Below are positions 43,671 to 53,621 of a stretch of 64,000 bases of DNA, in pieces; position 1 is the first letter of the stretch, and each line of letters begins with the position of its first letter. The stretch spans positions 455,413-519,412 of the forward strand of contig CAUYUJ010017982.1 of NCBI GenBank assembly GCA_963575745.1, in the 5' to 3' direction. A program made the translations under genes and the position numbers. The notes beneath the pieces are model-generated. The model saw only the letters and a program-made list of their open reading frames with translations, made no database searches and was not told the origin of the DNA. This stretch comes from Prorocentrum cordatum (Eukaryota > Sar > Dinophyceae > Prorocentrales > Prorocentraceae).

Positions 43671-44470
43671 GCGGTGGCCCTAGCGGTGTCCCGCGGTGTC
43701 CCGTGATGTCCCGTGGCGTCCCGTGGTGTCCGCCGCTGCTAGGGCGAAGTCAAAACAATGATTACCCTCGCGTCTGGCGGTGGCCCTCGGTGTCCCGCCG
43801 GTGTCCCGTGTTGTCCGCCCCGTTTCTAGTGTGCAATATGTTCAGGCAAATGATTATCCCCTGGCGTTCCGGCGTGTTGCTTTCGCTGGATGTTCCCGCG
43901 TGTCCGTGTGTCCCTTTGAGTTGAGATATCGATAGTGAACTATCGATGCGAAAATATCGTGTGATGTTGAGCTCGATTTGGGATCTGATTAGTGAGTACC
44001 CGTTAGGTGAGATCGATAGTGAGATCGATAGTGAGATCGATGTGGTGCCCCGAGGTGTCCCGTGGTGTGAGATCGATAGTGAGATCGATAGTGAGATCGA
44101 TGTGGTGCCCCGTGGTGTCCCGTTGAGAGATATCGACAGTGAGATCGATAATGAGATCGATCGTGAGATCGATGTGGTGCCCCGAGGTGTCCCGTGGTGT
44201 CCCAAAAAGTGAGATCGATAGTGAGATCGACAAATATCCCGTGGTTTCCGTGGTGTCCCGTTGAGTGATATCGATAGTGAGATCGATAGTGAGATCGATA
44301 GTGATACCGACAGTGAGATCGAGAGGTGTCCCGCGGTGTCCCGCGGTGTCCCGTGGTGTCCCGTGGTGTTCCGTTGAGTGAGATCGATCGTGAGATCGAT
44401 AATGAGATCGACAAGTGTCCCGTGGTGTCCCGTGGTGTCCCGTTGAGTGAGATCGATAGTGAGATCGATT
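43671..44470. repeat. GTGTCCCGTGGT / GAGATCGATAGT repeats
   Basis: Blocks of CCGTGGTGTCCCGTGGTGTC alternate with GAGATCGATAGTGAGATCGA. They are the inverted complement of the words at 40.6-41.6 kb. Open frames rich in Ile, Asp, Ser and Arg are artefacts. Confidence 0.95.
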
Positions 44471-44639
44471 GAGTCAGGTGTTGGTTCCCCCCCCCTCTCC
44501 CCCCACAACCTCCTTATCACCCGAAGGGTGGTCGTATAGGTAGATTATCTCCCTCCTCGTCCCTCCCGCTCTCTCCCTTCTCCCACCTCCTCCCTCGCTC
44601 CCCTTCTTCCCCCACTGGTTCACGCTCTCCCCCTGGGCG

Positions 44640-46125
44640 CGGTGCGCAGTGGCCCCGAGGCCTCCGCATGGTTTCAACTTCCAGGAGATGGGAACCCAAC
44701 CTTCGTCATGTTGGAATGTCTGGAGTCTTCTGGGGACAAGCCCAAACCTCCGACGTCGTGATCAATCCGCGAAGTGCCCGAGACTTGACCCCTTTCCTGG
44801 CACCAGTTTCCGTCGTAGGCTGTCTTACTCCTTGTCCCAGGGCCCCATACACTTCTCCGAAGGCCCAAATCTCTAGAAAAATACGCCTGCCTTGATTTTT
44901 GCACGACGCCCACAAAACTGTGGCCGAGGAGCGGGATCAAAGAGGCACCCGGGGCCATCTGGGGACGGGGGGCACCTTCGGAGAACCTCCACAAACGTCT
45001 GAGCACCTCCGAGTACCTTCTGCCACTGCCGCGAGCCTCGTCGTCGCCGTCGTCGCCGCCGTCGTCGTCGTCGCAAACCTCGTCGTCGCCACGGGCAGCA
45101 GGAGCGGAGAGCAGACGCCGCGGCCGCATGCCGCCTGGCCCGCGGCGCGCGCGCGGTGCAGCGCGCGTCCTGCAGCGCGCGGTAGCTGGACTCGAGCCCA
45201 GTGGTCGGCGACGTCTGCCCGTCGTCCGCGCTGCGCTGGGAGTGCTCCTCCTCGGGTCAGCACGTCGTCGTCGCCGCAGCCATCGCCGCCGCAGCCGCCG
45301 CCGCCCGTCTCGGCCGCCGCCAATCTCGAGCCTCGTTCTGTCTACGATCTCGGCCTCCGGGTGCCGTTTTCGACCCCACGGGGCCACCGGCAAAAGCTCG
45401 GACGACCAGAAGTGGCCCGAAGGACGAGACCCACCCACGTGCGGCAGCGAGGCCACGGCGCCTGAGGGCCAGAAGGCCCGCCTTGGACCTCTCGGGGGGT
45501 CCTGTTGCGATTTCGTCTCGGCCATTCTCTGCCGATGGCGACGCGTGACGCTGGTTTTCCATCGAGCCGGCGGGTCTTCTCACAAGTTCTGAACATCCTC
45601 CTCGGCCTTCTCAGAAGGCTGGAGAGGTTTTGAGAAGCCCCGCCGCCTTCTGAGGAGGCCAGCCTCCTATGCCTTCCCCACTCGGTGCGCTGCGGGAAAA
45701 GCACGAGAGGAGGGAAAGGGGGGGGGAGAGGGGGCGCATCGCGTGGTGGGGATTGGCGAGGATGGAATTTGCTTGTGCCTGCTTGTATGTGCTTGGGGTC
45801 TGGGAAAGCCTCCAGAAGCGTCCAGATGCCTCTGGGGACGGGGCTCATGGGCTCTATGTCCCGCATCGAAATCATGGAACGGCTGCACGCGTCTCGGGGA
45901 TGACCCTGAGCGGGTGGCAGTGCCATCGCGCCTTTTGTCTACCCAGATTTCTCCCGATCCCCTCCCCGTGCGTTCCGTGGTCCCATCTGTGTCCCTGCGC
46001 ATGAAATTTAGTTATCAATGTCTCACTCCACCCCCGACCAGGAGAAAAGTAAACGACTGCAGTCGACGCCAAGTGAAAGGACGGGAGGGAAGGGTGGGAT
46101 GCCAGATGTAGCGCGAGCGCACCTA
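44640..46125. other. GC-rich stretch, no clear gene
   Basis: A 283-codon minus-strand frame (44674-45525) and competing frames exist. Part of it (44990-45080) is CGTCGCC trinucleotide repeat. The minus-strand segment near 44690-44930 (YDGNWCQERGQVSGTSRIDH) has the most natural composition but no recognisable motif. I leave the interval unassigned. Confidence 0.4.
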
Positions 46126-46450
46126 GCAATCCTTCTCAATCCCTTCCTTCCCCCCTCCCCCTCAATCCCTTCCTTCCCCCCTTCCCTTTCTCCCTCCCCT
46201 TTTCCCCTCCCCCCTCCCCCCTCCCCCTGCCCCTTCTCCCCCTTCTCTCCCTCTCCCTTCCTTCCCCCCTCCCCCCCTCCCCCTTCTCCCCCTTCCCCCT
46301 CCCCCTTCTTCCCTCCCCCTAGATTCCCCGCTTTCCTTCTCAATCCCTTCCTTCCCCCCTCCCCCTTCTCCCTGCTCCTGTCTCTCCAACCACCCCCTCC
46401 CGGCGTCCTCCTCTCCCCGCTCCTTCTCCCAACTTCCTCCCTTTCCCCCT
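46126..46450. repeat. CCCTCCCCCTTCT pyrimidine tract
   Basis: Imperfect CTTCCCCCCTCCCC words, including TCAATCCCTTCCTTCCCCCC three times. It directly abuts the 131-bp TIR element. Confidence 0.9.
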
Positions 46451-46581
46451 CTCGCCATCGCTCGGACGTCCATTCCTCGTGTACTTTTTGATTTCGTGCG
46501 TGTTTTTTCGCCAAATGATCAAGGATGGTCCTCGATGGCCGTCGCCGAGAAAAAATATACACACGTCCGAGCGATGCCAAG
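46451..46581. mobile_element. 131-bp short TIR element, copy 2
   Basis: The ends CTCGCCATCGCTCGGACGT and ACGTCCGAGCGATGCCAAG are inverted repeats, and the interior (GGATGGTCCTCGATGGCCGT, CGCCGAGAAAAAA) matches copy 1 at 5040-5170. Length is identical, 131 bases. The two copies are more than 41 kb apart, which supports mobility rather than local duplication. Confidence 0.75.
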
Positions 46582-47029
46582 CCCTCCCGCTCCCTCTCCC
46601 CCCTTCTTTCTGCCTGTTGGCGCCCCGCCCTGGGGGGAGGCGGGCCGTGCCACAACCGCAGATCGACAGAGTATCGCACCACTTTTGCCGCGCATCGTCA
46701 GCTACACTGCATTGGTCCTCCCCCTCTCCCCTCCGATCTTAGTATTGGGCACGTGGCGAAGAGCCCGTGGCCCCCCCCGAAGGGGCTCTCGACATAATGG
46801 TGCACCACCGAGCTGCCTCGATGAACCCAGACTGCAGCCAATGCTGAGATTTGGGGGGAGGGGGGTGGAAGCGAACATCCAGTCCAAAAATGGCGTGCGT
46901 TCTTGAAGCCACCAAGTGTTGCAACATGTTGTCGATGTACCGTTTGGGGCTGTAGTTTTGACGTGTTCATATTACGTCCAACGCCTCATCAAGCAAGGGA
47001 GAGGGGTGCATTGAGGATGGGAAGGAGAC

Positions 47030-47445
47030 GTGAGGAGGACAATGAGGAGGAGAAAAAGGAGGACGACGACGAGGCGGAGAAGGATGAGGAGGAGAGAGAC
47101 GACGACGAGGGAGGACGGCAGAAACACGAGCAAGAGGATGACCATGCTGAGTACGAATACGAGGACGATGACGCGGAGGAGGAGGAGGAGGAGGAGGACA
47201 ATGAGGCGGAGGAGGAGGAGGACGAGGAGGGTGACGACGACGAAGATGACGACGACTACGAAAGGTGGGAGACGACGACGATGATGACGACAACGAGGAA
47301 GTACGGCACACCAGCAAGAGGACGACCACAACGAGGACGAATACGAGGACGAGTACGGCCAGGGGGAGGGGGAGGACGGATGATGAGGGGGGGGGGAGGA
47401 GGACGGCGACGAAGATGAGGAGGAATAGGAGGAGGGGAAGGAGGA
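47030..47445. repeat. GAG/GAC purine-rich tract
   Basis: Irregular (GAGGAC)n, (GAG)n and (GACGAC)n. It yields acidic frames on the plus strand and Ser/Leu-rich ones on the minus strand; I do not call them genes. Confidence 0.85.
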
Positions 47446-48500
47446 GCCGACACTGCCCAACGAGGAGAGAGCGGACACGAAGCGAGCAAGGGACAGAAAA
47501 GAGGCGGCCACGAGGCAAAAGGAGAGCGAGAGAGAGAGAGAGAGAGAACAAAATCCTCAACGTCCAAAAGGCTGCCATGCTCCAGAAGCGCTATTCTGGA
47601 ACGCGGGAACTATATCAAAATCGACGATCATCGACACCACGGAGCAGACGGCGAGCAACAGCAGATGATGCAGCGACGGCCCGAGCTCTACCCCTAGCTA
47701 TGCCATGGATCAGACTGGAACTAAATGGACGACGAGGCCGAACGTGATTGAACGTGGAGAGCATGAAATCTAAGGCCGGGTCAATAATAGTAATCTCATC
47801 TTTAGATGAATACAAAGGGGGTCCCAAAACAAAATCGCCCACGCTCCTAGAGGGAGGGGGAAGAGGAGGAGGAGGAGGAGGAGAAGGACGAGAAGGAGGA
47901 AAAACAGGAGGAGGAAGAGGAGGAGGGGACCGGAGGGGCGACGATTTTGGGGTGAGGGGTGGAGGGGGGAGGGAGGTCGTGCAGAGGATAGGCAAGGGAG
48001 GGGAAGAGTGGGAGCCCTGGGTCCATTCCAGTCTTTCCTCTGAGAATCGGGATGAGATGACAAAGGAATTAAGGTCTCATGTTCTCTTTGCTCAGTGGTA
48101 GAGTATTCAGGGAGAGACATCAATGATAAGACAAAGATACCGTTAAGCAATAGTACCCAATAATAGGAAGGGAGGAGGCCGGCCGGCCGACGACCAACGA
48201 CGCGCGACGGACGAAGGCAGGCGCGTTCCTTTTCTCTCTTGAGCACTGAACAGCTGCGGAACAGTGCCGCATCATACTACAGACAGTACATTGCAAGGCA
48301 GGCAGTGAGAGCAGCAAGATTATGATGAGGCGGAGAGGAGCATATTTACTCCCCCCGCGGCGGGCCTCGCAGGGCCCATCCAGCCACAGCACCCCCGGCC
48401 TGTACATATGTGCAACCACCGGAGCCAGCCGCAAAAAGTTTTACAGCTCAACGGTGGCCACCAGAGGGCCGAAGAGGCCCGACGACTCCCACCATTAGTT
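47446..48500. other. stretch without a supportable gene
   Basis: Contains a (GAGA) run at 47525-47550 and GGA-rich sequence at 47855-47930. A short minus-strand piece near 47740-47850 (VGDFVLGPPLYSSKDEITII) looks coding-like but is isolated. A stretch near 48084 (TTGCTCAGTGGTAGAG) resembles a tRNA D-arm, but no matching T-arm follows. Confidence 0.45.
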
Positions 48501-48503
48501 AAA

Positions 48504-49330
48504 TAAACTCTCTCCGCCGATTCGACTTTGTCGATCGGTAGAGCGTACCTGGTTAACAGTATTTCTAGTTCGCGCGCGCGGGGCGGCCCCTGGAAGTCCC
48601 CGGACGAAAAGTACCCCGGCAAGGTCCCGGCAAGGTCCCGGCAGAGATGCCGGAGTGCTGTTACAGGGCCCCAGGACGGGCCAAGAGGTCCCCAAGAAGC
48701 CTCCAAGACGGTCCAAGAGGGCCCCGAGACGGCCAAAGATCGCCCGAAGACGCCCAACAGGGCCCCAAGACAGCCCAAGAGGCCTCCAAGACGCCCCAAG
48801 GGCCTTCCAAGAGGCCTCCGAAGAGGGCCCCAAGAGGCCAAAATCGTTGATTTTCATTGGTTTTTCTATGTTTTTTGCGTTCTGGCTTTTTCGGCTTCCG
48901 GACGCTCCAAGACGGCCCAAGAGGCCCCCAAGACCGCTCCAAGACGGCCCACGAGGCTCCCAAGACGGCCCCGGAACGGCCCAGGAGGGCCCCCAAGACG
49001 GCCCAAGTGCCGCCCAAGACGGACCAAGAGGCCCCAAGACGGGCCCAAGAGGGGCTCAAGAGGGGAACCGAGAACTGAAAAATCGAGCCCTCCGCCCCAG
49101 AAGGCGCCCAGGAGGCCCCAAAAAGGCCCCAAGAGGCCCCCAAGAGGCCCCCAAGACGCCCCAAGAGGCGCCCAAGAGGCCCAAAAGAGGCCCCAAGAGG
49201 CCCCAAAACGGCCCCCAAGAGGCCCCAAAACTCGGCTAGCCCACAACGGTGCGACAATATGGGCCGGCGGAATGAGCGAAGCGATTAAATAAACTCTCTC
49301 CGCCGATTCGACTTTGTCGATCGGTAGAGC
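48504..49330. repeat. 43-bp direct repeats flanking a CCAAGAGGCCCC block
   Basis: AAATAAACTCTCTCCGCCGA followed by TTCGACTTTGTCGATCGGTA and GAGC occurs at 48504-48546 and again at 49288-49330. The 741 bases between hold about 570 bases of irregular CCAAGAGGCCCC words and a TCGTTGATTTTCATTGG piece, which are typical of the interior of TIR elements A and B. The arrangement could be a long target duplication, a remnant of terminal repeats, or recombination between two element copies. Confidence 0.7.
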
Positions 49331-49363
49331 TCTAACAACCGATACGACTTTGTCGATCGGTTA
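49298..49363. promoter_or_regulatory. two tandem hairpins behind the long coding tract
   Basis: CCGATTCGACTTTGTCGATCGG (49303-49324) and AACCGATACGACTTTGTCGATCGGTT (49338-49363) are imperfect palindromes with a GTCG/CGAC stem and a TTT or AAA loop. A third copy sits at 48519-48540 in the other direct repeat. They lie 30-100 bases past the minus-strand stop at 49396, so they could be RNA 3'-end structures of the retroelement. The role is inference. Confidence 0.5.
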
Positions 49364-49395
49364 TTCCTGCAATGACTAAGTCACGCGGGCTTGGC

Positions 49396-50772
49396 CTAAC
49401 TCAGATTGTCCCATGGATTACTGTCTCTCGACGGCGGAATCGGAAGCCTCGGATGCGAGGACGACGAGCCTCCCTGTCCGCCATCTTTCCCACGGGGCGA
49501 GCGGGATCTATATCCCTTGCCACGGCCAGCGTGATACGTTGTTCTGTTGTGCTTGCCTTGGTTATTCGACTCTTTCCCCTTCGTCGGGAAGTAGCGGTTG
49601 TAGTCCGTGTAAGACAGTATGTGCCACGTTCGTGACAACCAGATATTATCGGCCATCCACCAGATGCGGTCACGATGAACGTAGTATCCATCCTGGACGT
49701 CATGTGTGAAGTGCAGGTAGTGGACCTGCGGGTCGTAGCCAGCAGCGCCGCGGCCGACATCCATGGCTCCATCGCGCGCGCGGGGTGGTCTAGACCAATC
49801 CCGTGGGTCAACCGATGAATACCACGAGTGCTCTTCACCTGCCGAAGCGGCTGGGCCGCTGGCAGAATACGGAGATTCAGTGACCTCGTCGCGAGTCCGA
49901 TCGTCTTGGACGTCGGGCCTGCGTGGTGGAGGTGGCGGAGTTGGTCTCGCCTTCGGCAGATCATCTGGTCTTGTCGGCCCCTCCAGATCAGCTTGGCTGT
50001 CTGGTGGCCCAGCGGCACCTTCGTTCTCACCAACTGTCGCCCCTCGATCTCGAATGAATCGAATAATTTCTCTTGCAGCGGTAGCAACCGAGATGCCGAA
50101 TCTGCCACACGCAGCGCGAAAGGGGCCTTCAACCTTATCTTGTAGCTTCATATCCTCGTCTTCGCAGTTCTCTAGGAGACAATAAACAGCCCCCTGCAAC
50201 TTTGCGCCCTGACGACGGATGTCCGCGCGGACCTGTCTACCCAAATTACGGGCCCATTCCTCGATGAGATCATCCGTGTGAACCGCAGCACGAATGCGAC
50301 AGTCAAGAGCGCATCCGTCCTTCTGTCGCGTATCCTCAGCGCGGTCTGAGCTCCCGCCCTGGGAAGGAGCGGTATTCCCAGGGTGCGCAATGTAATGCCC
50401 CTCGGCAATGAAACTACTAATGATCTCACGAATGATAGCGACCACGCGCATTACACGAGAACCCAATTGCACTCCCAAAACAGGAACTTTCCAGTTCCCA
50501 TCAATGACGTTCCGCACAATCTCCGGGATTTCGTGCGCCCTTTCACCCGACAGTCGTAATATGTTGCGATATGTTGTGCCCGGGCGGAAGCTGTGGTACT
50601 CCACAACGTACTGTGCAGCCACTGCCTTGGCTTCGGGCTGGGTCAATGTAATATTAAACGAATTGTCTTCGCAGTGTGAGTATGTGCACCCGCCAAGTTG
50701 GTCGAGATCAATTGTCCCCTTGATTATCAGCTCGGCCTTGGACCCGCTGACTGGAGTGAAGTCAAGCGTCAC
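49396..50772 (-). CDS. last segment of the composite element, RGG/RS-type tail
   Basis: An uninterrupted frame of about 458 codons ending NPWDNLS and a stop at 49396. The N-terminal ~200 residues look folded, and a central helical part is followed by a Pro-rich linker (RPTPPPPPRRPDVQDD). The C-terminal ~60 residues are Gly/Arg/Ser-rich (GRGKGYRSRSPRGKDGGQGG), like RGG or RS tails that bind RNA. There is no convincing ATG: the frame follows a stop at 50773-50775 and joins the previous segment by a shift of one or two bases. Family not recognised. As the 3'-most part of the tract it may encode an RNA-binding structural domain; that is inference. Confidence 0.55.
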   Translation of the reverse strand: MTLDFTPVSGSKAELIIKGTIDLDQLGGCTYSHCEDNSFNITLTQPEAKAVAAQYVVEYHSFRPGTTYRNILRLSGERAHEIPEIVRNVIDGNWKVPVLGVQLGSRVMRVVAIIREIISSFIAEGHYIAHPGNTAPSQGGSSDRAEDTRQKDGCALDCRIRAAVHTDDLIEEWARNLGRQVRADIRRQGAKLQGAVYCLLENCEDEDMKLQDKVEGPFRAACGRFGISVATAAREIIRFIRDRGATVGENEGAAGPPDSQADLEGPTRPDDLPKARPTPPPPPRRPDVQDDRTRDEVTESPYSASGPAASAGEEHSWYSSVDPRDWSRPPRARDGAMDVGRGAAGYDPQVHYLHFTHDVQDGYYVHRDRIWWMADNIWLSRTWHILSYTDYNRYFPTKGKESNNQGKHNRTTYHAGRGKGYRSRSPRGKDGGQGGSSSSHPRLPIPPSRDSNPWDNLS

Positions 50773-51180
50773 TCATAAGTTCTCCTCACCTGCCGTTTCG
50801 GTTGGACTGGCGGCAGATTGGAGAAGTCCCGAAACCAGACGGTGGTCAGAACACAAATTAACGCGCCTGGTAACGGACCGTGCAACACGGTGGGGCCGTG
50901 CCACAAAACTATCTGCCCAGGCAACTGGTGGACGTCCACGAGGACTGTGCCCTGTGGTGTCCATGGCAGTGTCCTGTTCAACGGGCAGCCACGGCGCTGC
51001 CCCAGCCCTTGCGTTTCCAATGTCTCCAGGGTCGGCACAAAGATTCTCTGAGCGATCATTGTGCGCTCCCTTCTTTCCCAACCTTCCACTGGTTCACGAA
51101 GTTCGTCGGGCGCTTCTGGCCACTCGAAAGCGGCCTCGAGCAGGGCAAGACACCGGGCGCGCATACTGATCAAGGTCCGC
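50769..51180 (-). CDS. composite element segment, unknown domain
   Basis: About 135 codons: ARCLALLEAAFEWPEAPDEL, FVPTLETLETQG, then a compact hydrophobic block VLVDVHQLPGQIVLWHGPTV and PLPGALICVLTTVWFRD. It ends ...RRTYE with a stop at 50769, overlapping the next segment by a few bases in another frame. The previous segment joins it by a frame change near 51165. Natural composition and lack of repeats support real coding sequence. Not recognised. Confidence 0.45.
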
Positions 51181-51893
51181 TGCCCAAAGCGATGGCCACC
51201 AGTCTGCGATCGGAGGAACTCTTATCCTTTGTCTTCCAGCCAAGTGTGCGAGCCACTTAATGGATCTCCTCTTCAGACGCTCGAGGTACTGGAAGAAAGG
51301 ACCGTGGCGCGCCGGCGGCTGGGCCGCGGCGTGGTCTGGGATCCAGGCAGGATAACTGCCTGTCCGACTGTTTCCAAAAGTTTGTCCTGAAGCGGCCAAT
51401 CGTAAATATTGAGTCATGGTTGCCCACTTGCGCTCTTGCTGCAGATTGTTGTTGATGTTGTATATCACATCCGCAGAAGCTCTATTCTGTCGTCTTACGC
51501 GCGCACCAGTCCAGCCAGCGCGATCATTAGGAAGCTCGTGGGGATCATTAGCATGCAACAAAATGCCATGTCCCTCAAGGGACCTCGGAATAACTGCCCT
51601 GTTCCATGTCTGGAGCATGTAATCGTGGGTAACTCTGTATTTGTAATTGATCGGATTGCTGCAGGAGGGACAATGCCCAAAGCCAGTCCTCACCCAGTGA
51701 TAATTAGCGCACAGGAACCGCCCGTCGTCCGTCCATGGGACCATTGGACGAGTTCTTGCGCATCGGGTGACAATGGGGGCATGCGGTTTGGGATCAAAGA
51801 CAGCGTCTCATCCGTATGAATCCATCCGAGCATCGAGTTGTTGTTAAAATCCACCTCGTGCGACGCCCATTCATGGCTGAACCCTAGGACCAA
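51165..51893 (-). CDS. composite element segment with a CxxC pair
   Basis: It begins in one frame (HEWASHEVDFNNNSMLGWIH, about 51870-51810) and changes frame near 51740 to DDGRFLCANYHWVRTGFGHC then PSCSNPINYKYRVTHDYMLQ. C...H...HCPSC could bind zinc. A basic helix (FFQYLERLKRRSIKWLAHLA) follows near 51280. No family recognised; continuous with its neighbours apart from frame changes. Confidence 0.4.
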
Positions 51894-52470
51894 GAGATAT
51901 GCTTGTCTCTAGGATCCTGCGGGTCTCCAATTTTAACAAGGCTGACGGCTTTGTCAATGTCGGTGAACTTCGGCACTTTAAAGGACACAAGAGTCCCACC
52001 CTGGCAAATCCTGTACGAAAAGCGGGCGAGAACCCGGCCGTTGAAAACAAGCATTAACGGCCAGGGACCCCTGTGATTCGGAAGCTGATCCCACAGACGG
52101 ACTGTGTCCTCTGCGGGCCATGCTCCGACCGATAGCGGTTCTCCTGGTTGCGCAGCATTGCCCATGGCCGCAAACTCCCTTGCGGGGGCAATCTCGCCAT
52201 ACCTCCGTTGGCTGAGCCACGAAGGAAGGTGATCTTCCTCTCGCATGATCGGGTTCTTCTTGGTCGGGAGAAGCCTCAGCAAGTCGTAATCTGCCTCGAG
52301 ACAAAGTCCCGAGTCTCTTTTTGGGAACTGGGCTTCTCCGACCGTTGGCTCCGACAGTGTCTGCGAGTCGGTGATATGGAGAAGAGGGCCGTGACCCCTG
52401 GCTTGGCCAGGGTCATAAGGGACATACATCCTCGCAATGGAAGCAACAAGTGGAGTGTCCCTGGCACGCT
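51884..52470 (-). CDS. composite element segment, unknown domain
   Basis: About 195 codons following the Tpt1-like block after a frame change near 52455. It reads ASIARMYVPYDPGQARGHGP, ADYDLLRLLPTKKNPIMREE, DTVRLWDQLPNHRGPWPLML and VPKFTDIDKAVSLVKIGDPQ. If the upstream block is a Tpt1-type N-lobe, this is where the NAD-binding lobe would be expected, but I do not see its HGT motif, so the activity is doubtful. Confidence 0.4.
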
Positions 52471-53219
52471 CGATAGAAAACAGGAATTGGAACTGCATTC
52501 CTTTCCTTCTTTTGATGGGGCCACGCCGTGTATTCTTTCCACATTTCGTTGACTTTAGTTCCATCGATGCTGCCATTGTCATCAGGGAACACCCCAAGTA
52601 CCTCCACAGTCCCTGGTTGCAACGCGGCTAGGCCGTGTGCAGCGAGGGCCAATGTCTGATAGCTGAATCCGTCCTCGGCGATCTTCTCAACCAGGTCACC
52701 AAAATAGACCCAGCCTCCCGAGGACCTCGCGTAATCAGAGCAATGCCTCGCTATATATGCTGCGCATTTACCGATATGCATAGCGAACTCGTGCACTCTG
52801 TAACTTGGGGGTATCCAAAAGTCCGTACTGCCCAGGGCAGCCGGATTATTAGGATCATCGACCCCAGCTACTAATGGTTTCAAGCATTTAAAGGACTGAG
52901 GGGTAAATCCTTCAGGAATATCATCGGAGTGGAATTCAGCACGGAGAAACTCTCGCGCCTGATCAAACGTACCGCCATCCCTGCTAAGGTTGCTCAATAG
53001 TGCAAATATAGGATCCTCAACGAACTCTGCAACATATCTGAGCGCATTCTCCCTTTGGTTGCGAACAGCCTCGACATGCGGAGAAACGGGCCCAGTCATA
53101 TGGGCCTCTCGAATCTTCTGCCTCATAGCAGGAGGTGTACGCTGGTTAACTTGAGGGCGCTCATCATGCGAAATATAGAGCTCTTTGTCTTTGAAGTAGT
53201 TCGCACGCCCAACAATAAT
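52455..53219 (-). CDS. composite element segment with a Tpt1/KptA N-lobe-like block
   Basis: The frame continues after a TAA at 53220 and runs about 255 codons. Near 52743-52751 it reads AARH-like IARH, then SSGGWVYFGDLVEKI, and near 52453-52473 RACQGHS. RNA 2'-phosphotransferases (Tpt1/KptA) have a conserved Arg-His, a GW turn and an R-A-x-Q-G-H-S signature in the N-terminal winged-helix lobe, so the order and motifs fit. The spacing between RH and QGHS is about 95 residues, roughly twice the usual, and includes an insert (LQPGTVEVLGVFPDDNGS). The catalytic C-lobe is not recognised. Enzyme family: NAD-dependent removal of an internal RNA 2'-phosphate. The assignment rests on short motifs. 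Confidence 0.4.
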
Positions 53220-53222
53220 TTA

Positions 53223-53621
53223 TTGTTCTTCCTCTTGTGTAAAAACGCTCGTTGGCGCACGTTGCCGTTTGTCTGGAGCAGGTGGCATATTCTCTCTGCA
53301 AAAGAAACTGAAATATGCCGGACCCGATCGATAATGTTCTTCCTCCGTGGTAGTGAGCTCAGGATCTGCTGGGTACGGAAGCTCAGTGGCCTGGGTCAGA
53401 TCGTTGTCGGCCTCAAGGGATCCCGGAATGCCTTGGGCATCTGGCCCTTGACCTGCGGGCGTAGGCTCCGCTGCCTGATGCCCGCTTAGAGCGGCATCAG
53501 GTAATGGCGCCTGATGCATCTTCCTCTTCAGACGTTTCTGTTTTATTAAGCGAAGATTATGCAGGCTCTCGGGTTGCAGCAGGTGCCACGGCACCGGCGC
53601 CCGAGCCTGCCGCTGCCTCAA
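53223..53621 (-). CDS. composite element linker segment
   Basis: About 130 codons in the same frame as the downstream Tpt1-like block, ending EEEQ and a TAA at 53220. Composition is Pro/Ala/Glu-rich (MHQAPLPDAALSGHQAAEPT) with a short ordered piece (HYRSGPAYFSFFCRENMPPA). It probably joins domains. The upstream segment ends in another frame at 53557, so a frame change lies between 53557 and 53600. Confidence 0.4.

Larger units (their letters stand above)
41333..44538. mobile_element. 3.2-kb inverted-repeat (foldback-like) structure
   Basis: Positions 41333-41364 (TATACGACCACCCTTCGGGT then GATAAGGAGGTT) are the perfect inverted complement of 44507-44538. The sequence just inside also matches in inverted orientation: a G-rich stretch, then CTCACTCGATC and ATCGATCTCACTATCG words on the left, and GAGATCGATAGTGAGATCGA on the right. 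The centre is an ATC microsatellite plus unique sequence. A smaller inverted pair (CGCAGCTTCGCCTCGCCCGC at 43305 and GCGGGCGAGGCGAAATTGCG at 43575) lies inside the right half. It is either a foldback transposon or two opposed copies of one repeat. Confidence 0.65.

Noticed and set aside
44674-45525. 283-codon minus-strand ORF
   Set aside because: Competing frames overlap it, part is trinucleotide repeat, and no motif or family feature is visible; left unassigned.
47030-47418. Acidic Asp/Glu-rich plus-strand protein
   Set aside because: The sequence is irregular GAG/GAC purine repeat; there is no non-repetitive flank with coding character.
48075-48110. tRNA gene or tRNA-derived SINE (TTGCTCAGTGGTAGAG resembles a D-arm)
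   Set aside because: No B-box or T-arm (GGTTCGAnnCC), acceptor stem or anticodon arm follows at the right distance.
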